64,000 nucleotides of DNA from Longispora albida DSM 44784 (GTDB lineage: Bacteria > Actinomycetota > Actinomycetes > Mycobacteriales > Micromonosporaceae): contig NZ_KB903818.1 in assembly GCF_000379825.1 (NCBI RefSeq), positions 74,556-138,555 on the forward strand, in the 5' to 3' direction. The notes beneath the pieces were generated by a model. The model was given only the letters and a program-made list of their open reading frames with translations, was not told the DNA's origin and ran no database searches. Below, in pieces: positions 59,671-64,000 of this stretch. The translations under genes were made by a program, and so were the position numbers. Numbering within the stretch: position 1 is the stretch's first letter; every line of letters begins with the position of its first letter.

Positions 59671-60183
59671 GTGAACCGGCCACCCGTGCACATCAGGCCC
59701 ATGACGCCAGCCGACGCCACCCAGGTACTCGCGATCTTCCAGGCCGGGATCGACACCGGCGACGCCAGCTTCGAGGAGCGGGCCCCGTCCTGGGCGGCCT
59801 TCGACGCCGCGCGCCTGCCAGCCCACCGGCTCGTCGCGACCAGCGAGGACGACGAGGGCACAGTCCTCGGCTGGGCGGCACTGACCGCCTACTCGTCCCG
59901 CCCGGTCTACGCCGGCGTCGCCGAGCTCGGCATCTACGTCGACCCACGAGCCCAGGGCCGGGGTGTGGGCGGCGCGCTGCTCGGAGCGCTGGTCGAGGCG
60001 ACGGAGGCGGCCGGGATCTGGACCCTCCAGGCCGGCGTCTTCCCGGAGAACACGGCGAGCCTCACCCTGCACGAGCGCGCGGGCTTCCGGGTACTCGGCG
60101 TGCACGAGAAACTGGGCTGCCAGCGTGGCCGGTGGCGCGACGTGATCCGCCTCGAACGCCGCAGCCGCGTCACGGGTACGTGA
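59671..60183 (+). CDS. GNAT acetyltransferase, phosphinothricin-acetyltransferase-like
   Basis: 170 residues. HIRPMTPADATQVLAIFQAGIDTGDASFEERAPSW and the acetyl-CoA loop RAQGRGVGGALLGALVE fit the PAT/MnaT subgroup that acetylates amino-acid analogues. TACCAT (59658-59663) ends 7 nt before GTG 59671, indicating leaderless expression; ATG 59653 is the alternative. Confidence 0.87.
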   Translation: MNRPPVHIRPMTPADATQVLAIFQAGIDTGDASFEERAPSWAAFDAARLPAHRLVATSEDDEGTVLGWAALTAYSSRPVYAGVAELGIYVDPRAQGRGVGGALLGALVEATEAAGIWTLQAGVFPENTASLTLHERAGFRVLGVHEKLGCQRGRWRDVIRLERRSRVTGT

Positions 60184-60190
60184 TGAGGGC

Positions 60191-60219
60191 AAGAAAAAAC
60201 CGGCCACTGGTGGCCGGTT
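60191..60219 (-). terminator. Terminator of tRNA-Gly
   Basis: Perfect 9-bp stem (60198-60206 with 60211-60219), 4-nt loop, then U-rich tract on the minus strand. Confidence 0.9.
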
Positions 60220-60232
60220 CGGGCAAAACTGG

Positions 60233-60305
60233 AGCGGACGACGAGACTCGAACTCGCGACCCTCACCTTGGCAAGGTGATGCGCTACCAACTGCGCTACG
60301 TCCGC
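60233..60305 (-). tRNA. tRNA-Gly (GCC)
   Basis: Acceptor GCGGACG/CGTCCGC, anticodon stem TCACC/GGTGA with loop TTGCCAA (GCC), T-loop GTTCGAG, discriminator T. Single-gene transcript. Confidence 0.96.
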
Positions 60306-60387
60306 ATTTCCTTACTGCGGAAAGAACTGTAACGCACAGGTGCCCCGGTATGCGAACCGGGGCCTCCCTGTCCTGGGCGATCACGAC

Positions 60388-60792
60388 CTACTCGACGTGG
60401 CTGGGGTCCATGTACAGGATCTCCCACATGTGCCCGTCCGGGTCGGTGAAGCTGCGGACGTACATGAAACCGTGGTCCATCGGATCCTGGGCCGCCGACC
60501 CGCCGGAGGCCAGCGCCGCGTCGGCGATCTGGTCGACCTCCTCCCGGGTGTCGGCGCTCAGCGCGATGATCACCTCGGCGACCTTGCTCGCGTCGGCGAT
60601 CGCCCGGGTCGTGAAGGTCGAGAAGAAGTCCTCGGTGATCAGCATCGCGTAGATGTTGTCCGCGATGACCAGGCAGCCGGCCTTCTCGTCGGTGAACTGC
60701 TTGTTGAACGAGTAGCCCAGCTTGGTCCAGAACGCGATCGTCTGGTCCAGGTCCTTGACCGGCAGGTTCACGAAGATGTTGCTGGTGGCCAT
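60388..60792 (-). CDS. VOC (glyoxalase/bleomycin-resistance fold) protein
   Basis: 134 residues: two beta-alpha-beta-beta-beta repeats, with IFVNLPVKDLDQTIAFWTKLGY at the start and SFTDPDGHMWEILYMDP at the end (His and Glu as probable metal ligands). PhnB-like subgroup. The catalytic role is undefined. ATG 60792. Confidence 0.9.
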   Translation of the reverse strand: MATSNIFVNLPVKDLDQTIAFWTKLGYSFNKQFTDEKAGCLVIADNIYAMLITEDFFSTFTTRAIADASKVAEVIIALSADTREEVDQIADAALASGGSAAQDPMDHGFMYVRSFTDPDGHMWEILYMDPSHVE

Positions 60793-60905
60793 GACGGGTC
60801 TCCCTCTCACTGTGTCTGTCGTGCTCGCACCCATACAGACTCGGCGAGGACCCCGAACTCATCGCTCAGATCGAAAAACTTTTCCCTGGTACCTGCCGGC
60901 GCAGG

Positions 60906-61655
60906 TCAGAGGCCTTCCTTCGCCCCCGCCGCCTCTCCAGCCCGGTCGCGGAACACTCCCCGGACGGCGCGCTCGGCCCGCCGCCGCCACGCCCGCGCGA
61001 CGAACTCGGCCGCGATGAGCGCCACCACGGTCAGCGCGAGCCCGGAGGCCGCCACGATCAGCTGGGCCTTGCGGACGCCGAGCTCGTTCGAGTCGGCGGT
61101 GCGCTGGTCGGTACCGGCCAGGATCTGGGTCGTGATCTTCAGCCGGGAGTTCTCGCCGAGCGAGGCCTGCTTGGCCGCCACCTCCGCAGCGATCGTGTTC
61201 AGCACGTGCTTGACGGTGCCGAGCGCCTTGCTCGGGCTCGACGAACTGGCCTCGACCTCGATGATCGACGTCTTCGGCCGCAGCCGCATGAAGTACGAGG
61301 GCTCGAAGCCCGCTGTCTCGACAGCCGCCCGCCGGTCGCCGGAGTCCATGAGATGGATGATCGCGGTGGCCAGGTCGGCCGGGCCGAGCATCGTCCACGA
61401 GTTGGAGGCCGGGGGAGTCTTGCCCGGAGCCGCAGTCGCCTTGCCGGTCGGCGGCAGCAGCATCACCGAACCCGCCGACTCGAACGACGGCGGAACGTAG
61501 TCGCTGACCTGCCAGGTGGCGAAGACCGTGAGCGCCAGCAGCGGTACCCAGACGAACCACCGCTTGACCATCGTGGCCGCCCGGTCGAACCAGTCAGCGG
61601 CCAGCGGCATGATCACACCGGTCCTGGCAGCCTTACCGCTGTCCCTACCGGGCAT
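60906..61655 (-). CDS. Wzz/YveK-like membrane protein
   Basis: 249 residues. TM helix about 33-53, a central extracytoplasmic domain starting SFESAGSVMLLPPTGKA, and a second TM helix about 200-220 with a basic C-terminal tail (ARAWRRRAERAVRG). This is the layout of polysaccharide co-polymerases, chain-length determinants without the BY-kinase domain. No polymer genes adjoin, so the assignment stays tentative. Confidence 0.72.
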   Translation of the reverse strand: MPGRDSGKAARTGVIMPLAADWFDRAATMVKRWFVWVPLLALTVFATWQVSDYVPPSFESAGSVMLLPPTGKATAAPGKTPPASNSWTMLGPADLATAIIHLMDSGDRRAAVETAGFEPSYFMRLRPKTSIIEVEASSSSPSKALGTVKHVLNTIAAEVAAKQASLGENSRLKITTQILAGTDQRTADSNELGVRKAQLIVAASGLALTVVALIAAEFVARAWRRRAERAVRGVFRDRAGEAAGAKEGL

Positions 61656-61759
61656 GACGACCTCACGTACTCGCTGTGCTGGTACTCCGGCGCGCGCCGG
61701 CGGCCAACCCTACAGCCGATCGGCCCACCCGGCCAGGCAACTGTCGAATACCCGCCCGC

Positions 61760-62656
61760 CTATCCCTCCCAGCGCACGCCATGAAACCCCGGCGCGACAT
61801 CCGGGTCGACCAGGTGCACGAGACTCCGCCCGATCAGCCGGAGCTGCGCGACGTCCTTGTGCGCGGACCGCCCGTCGGCCCGCCAGATCCGGTACGCACG
61901 CTCCACAGTGGTACCCGCCGCGAACCGCAGCGTCAGCTCGTACCCCTGCCCGGCCGTCCGGAACCACGAGCCGTGATACGACTCCACCGGCGAACCCTCC
62001 TTCCGGTACTCCAGCGCGTACGTGTCCCCGGTCCCGAGCGCCGGGAAGAGCAGCTCGGCGGCTACCAACCCCGCTTCCGGTTCGGTACGCACCCGGCCCA
62101 GCGCGCAGTCCCGCCCGGCCTCGATCACCGGCAGCCGCCCGCCCTGGACGTGGCTGAGTACGACATGCCGGTGCACCCCCGGCTGCCGGGCCCGGACGAC
62201 GACCCGGACGACCGAACGCCAGCCAGCCGGCCCGGCCACGGTCACGTCCTCCTGGACCCCGAGCACGTCGACATCCGCCGTCGCGTCCCGCGCGCCCAGC
62301 TCGGCCCTGAGCCGCTGTACGGCAGGCCGGGGCGCCCCGGGCTGCAACACGGCCTTCCGCCCGGCCTGCCCCGGCCCGGCGAGCAACTGGCCGAGCACCC
62401 CCGGCGGCAACCCGAGAACCCGCTCCAGCTCGGCGACCGTCCGCACGTACCGCTCCTGCTCCGGCCGGGTGACGCCCCGCTGCCAGTTGCTGAGCGTGGA
62501 GACACTCACCGGGTACCCAGCCGCCGCCAGCCGCTCCCGGATCCGCTCAAGACTGAGCCCCCGCACCGCGATAGCCCACCGCAGCGCACTGTGAAAAGGC
62601 CCGGCACCAACCACATCCCGCAACCGGAGCTCGTCGATAACCAGCCTCCAACCCAC
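61760..62656 (-). CDS. HTH-domain protein of unknown role
   Basis: About 298 residues; start uncertain (GTG 62656 used, GTG 62674 possible). An N-terminal XRE-like HTH: SLERIRERLAAAGYPVSVSTLSNWQRGVTRPE (cores VSVSTLSNW and GVTRPE). The remaining 200 residues form a beta-rich domain with no known family (VVLSHVQGGRLPVIEAG, YHGSWFRTAGQGYELTLRFA). It may regulate the Wzz-like gene 104 bp downstream. Confidence 0.7.
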   Translation of the reverse strand: MGWRLVIDELRLRDVVGAGPFHSALRWAIAVRGLSLERIRERLAAAGYPVSVSTLSNWQRGVTRPEQERYVRTVAELERVLGLPPGVLGQLLAGPGQAGRKAVLQPGAPRPAVQRLRAELGARDATADVDVLGVQEDVTVAGPAGWRSVVRVVVRARQPGVHRHVVLSHVQGGRLPVIEAGRDCALGRVRTEPEAGLVAAELLFPALGTGDTYALEYRKEGSPVESYHGSWFRTAGQGYELTLRFAAGTTVERAYRIWRADGRSAHKDVAQLRLIGRSLVHLVDPDVAPGFHGVRWEG

Positions 62657-62945
62657 CCATCCCGAGACTGCCACGGTAACCAGCCGCTCCACACCGGATA
62701 CAGAACAGCGGTCCAACGCGGCGCCCGACGCCAGACGGTAACCAGTCAGCGACACAGCAAGACCATTCCAGGAAAGGAAAGATCGAGGTCCGCAGCTTGT
62801 GCGGCCTCGATCCATCTCTCAGAGCAGCCCCTCAGCGGGCCTGTTCGTGTCTGACTCACGGAAACTGCCCTGTGCCGGCGGCTTGGGGAGCCTGGCTCGC
62901 GACGGAGCCAGCGCGGGCAGCGCCGTGTCAGCCCGGTCAGACCGG

Positions 62946-63179
62946 TCAGACCGCCAGGCGCCGGCGGAGGTGGTCCTTGCCCTGCTCGGCGCCCTTGCGG
63001 CTCTCGGCCTGGGCCCGGCGGAAGAAGTCGGCCAGTTCCTTGTCGCCTGAGCGCTCGGCGTCGGCGATGTAGGTCTCCAGGCGCAGGGCGTTGCTGAGGC
63101 ACTTCTCCACGAACCAGATCAGGTTGTAGTCCTTGTCGGCTGTACCGGTGACCTGGCCGGTTTCCTCATGGTCTCTCAT
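62946..63179 (-). CDS. Small acidic/basic helical hypothetical protein
   Basis: 77 residues, helical: NLIWFVEKCLSNALRLETYIADAERSGDKELADFFRRAQAESRKGAEQGK is the characteristic part (key words RLETYIADAE and DFFRRAQAES). ATG 63179 with GAGGAG. The frame stays open upstream into a PRC-barrel remnant, so a longer fused product from GTG 63407 is possible. Confidence 0.72.
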   Translation of the reverse strand: MRDHEETGQVTGTADKDYNLIWFVEKCLSNALRLETYIADAERSGDKELADFFRRAQAESRKGAEQGKDHLRRRLAV

Positions 63180-63218
63180 CGCGTCTCCTCGTCTCTGCCG
63201 TGCTTGCCCGCCAGCCCG

Positions 63219-63350
63219 GTCGGCTTCGTCGATCCGGGTGATGACGCCAGCCGGCAGGGTCACCTTCTTGCCGAAGATCCAGGGACCGGTATCCACCACG
63301 ATGAAACTGGCATCGGTGGTGTTCGTGGCCTCGTCGATGTGCCCGATCCC
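63219..63350 (-). pseudogene. PRC-barrel protein remnant
   Basis: About 43 codons read GIGHIDEATNTTDASFIVVD and TGPWIFGKKVTLPAGVITRID, the middle of the actinobacterial PRC-barrel stress protein. The preceding N-terminal strand and the following VDRTKDQI segment of that family are missing. It is in frame with the downstream 77-residue protein. Confidence 0.6.
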
Positions 63351-63515
63351 GCTCCTGTTGTCTGGCCCCGTTGGGTTTTGAGGCCCGCCCGTCTCACGGG
63401 CCCGCACGAGGGGCCGGTCTACTAGTCAGCTACCCCGTGCAGGGCTCGGCAAACCGCGCCGCCGTGCCTGTCGCACGGAAAGTAACCGCCCACGCTGGTC
63501 CAGTCCGGCAAAGTG

Positions 63516-63557
63516 AAACTGCCGGTCCCGCTGGGTGCGGGTCCGGCAGTTTCTTTT
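63516..63557. terminator. Strong hairpin terminator
   Basis: Stem of 14 pairs with one mismatch (63516-63530 with 63538-63552), then TTTCTTTTT on the plus strand. It also serves the minus-strand repeat protein gene ending at 63569. Confidence 0.75.
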
Positions 63558-63568
63558 TGTTGCTGTTT

Positions 63569-64000
63569 TTAGAATCCGTAGTCGGCCATGTACTTCGCCG
63601 AGCCGTAGATCCAGAGCTGGTCGTCGATGAGGTAGGTGAGGTCGAGTGTGGTGTCGCTGTCCCATGTGGCGACGTCGGCGAAGCGGGCTCCGCCGAAGCC
63701 GGTGCCGATGAGGACCCGGCTGGCCCCGTAGGCGTAGAGGTTGCCGTTGAGGGGGCCGCCTTCGATCCGGTAGATGACGTCGCCGCTGCCGTCGCGGTCC
63801 CAGTCGGCTACGCCGGCGAAGGTCGCGCCGCCGAAGCCGGTGCCGGCGCGCTGGGGGCCGCTGGCGTTGTACACCATGAGGTCGCCGGCGTTGGGGCCGC
63901 CGTCGAGCCGGTAGTACACGTTGGTGGCACCGTCGCCGCGTACGGCGAGGCCTGCGAAGGTCGCGCCGCCGAAGCCGCTGCCGGCGAGCCTGGCGCCGTC
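63569..64000 (-). CDS. FG-GAP/VCBS-like repeat protein, C-terminal part (partial)
   Basis: The last 143 codons of a gene that starts beyond the window. Three 46-residue units with SGFGGATFAGLA, TGFGGATFAGVADWDRDGSGDV and TGFGGARFADVATWDSDTTLDL form beta-propeller-type blades (FG-GAP, Ca-binding D-x-D-x-S/D). Normally extracellular. Codon use is repetitive: the units are 138 nt apart at the DNA level. Confidence 0.85.
   Translation of the reverse strand, partial: DGARLAGSGFGGATFAGLAVRGDGATNVYYRLDGGPNAGDLMVYNASGPQRAGTGFGGATFAGVADWDRDGSGDVIYRIEGGPLNGNLYAYGASRVLIGTGFGGARFADVATWDSDTTLDLTYLIDDQLWIYGSAKYMADYGF
63691..63977 (-). repeat. 138-bp direct repeats inside the repeat protein gene
   Basis: The word CGCCGAAGCCG recurs at 63691, 63829 and 63967 (exact 138-bp steps), with flanking similarity. 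It encodes the repeated GFGGA blade motif. Confidence 0.7.

Larger units (their letters stand above)
63180..63568 (-). other. Region between the 77-residue protein gene and the repeat protein gene
   Basis: 389 bp. It holds the PRC-barrel remnant (63219-63350), a GC hairpin candidate near 63380-63400, and the terminator at 63516. No intact gene is seen. Confidence 0.5.

Overview
The window is about 70% GC and reads as one chromosomal segment of a mycelial, high-GC actinobacterium, most likely Micromonosporaceae; the genus cannot be fixed from the sequence. The basis is the conserved run purD, purB, purS-purQ-purL, purF-purM, DUF3073, valine dehydrogenase and bldC, together with BldC itself, Scr1-like XRE/DUF397 regulators, mycothiol chemistry, GTG starts and several apparently leaderless promoters. 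There is no rRNA, CRISPR array, transposase or phage module. Four tRNA genes are present.

Layout. 1-15.3 kb is de novo purine synthesis. purD has a G-rich, apparently leaderless promoter. purB follows, then the translationally coupled purS-purQ-purL with a ComB-like phosphatase gene behind them, and later purF-purM. Between these lie an MFS exporter/HxlR pair and a large membrane-anchored surface protein. 15.5-24 kb carries ArgA-type N-acetylglutamate synthase, DUF3073, valine dehydrogenase, bldC, a membrane-anchored HExxH protease and a TetR/MMPL pair. 24-29.7 kb carries a PrsW-type protease, a short acyl-CoA operon (hydroxyacyl-CoA dehydrogenase, enoyl-CoA hydratase, thioesterase), an EamA transporter and DUF1876. 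29.8-31.2 kb has a RelE/AbrB toxin-antitoxin pair, an orphan HicB and a tRNA Glu-Asp-Phe operon. 31.3-34.5 kb has a polysaccharide deacetylase lipoprotein and divergent carotenoid genes crtI/crtB. 34.6-37.1 kb is an XRE/DUF397 regulator cluster with shared palindromes.

The most unusual region is 37.1-48.2 kb, a probable biosynthetic gene cluster. A fused aminodeoxychorismate synthase (pabAB) and a flavin reductase diverge from a tightly overlapping operon encoding two adenylating ligases, two acyl carrier proteins, two catalytically complete ketosynthases, a truncated Cys-less ketosynthase-like protein, a small Cys-rich protein, an Rv2466c-like oxidoreductase with only one active-site Cys, and a methyltransferase. 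The cluster has no visible ketoreductase, dehydratase, thioesterase, PabC lyase or exporter. It looks like type II polyketide-style elongation of an activated, perhaps aminoaryl, acid. The product is unknown. pabAB contains an atypical lower-GC segment with three TTA (bldA-type) codons.

48.2-64 kb holds a DUF4365 nuclease-like gene coupled to an unknown gene and preceded by two DnaA boxes, an ArsR/ABC transporter operon, a 650-bp stretch dense in TGCAC/GTGCA palindromes, an HNH nuclease gene with an upstream mini-ORF and terminator, an oxidoreductase/MmyB-like regulator pair, a nucleotidyltransferase, a SigJ-like sigma factor, a GNAT enzyme, tRNA-Gly, a VOC protein, a Wzz-like membrane protein, an HTH protein, a broken PRC-barrel fragment and the end of a repeat (FG-GAP-like) protein that runs off the window.
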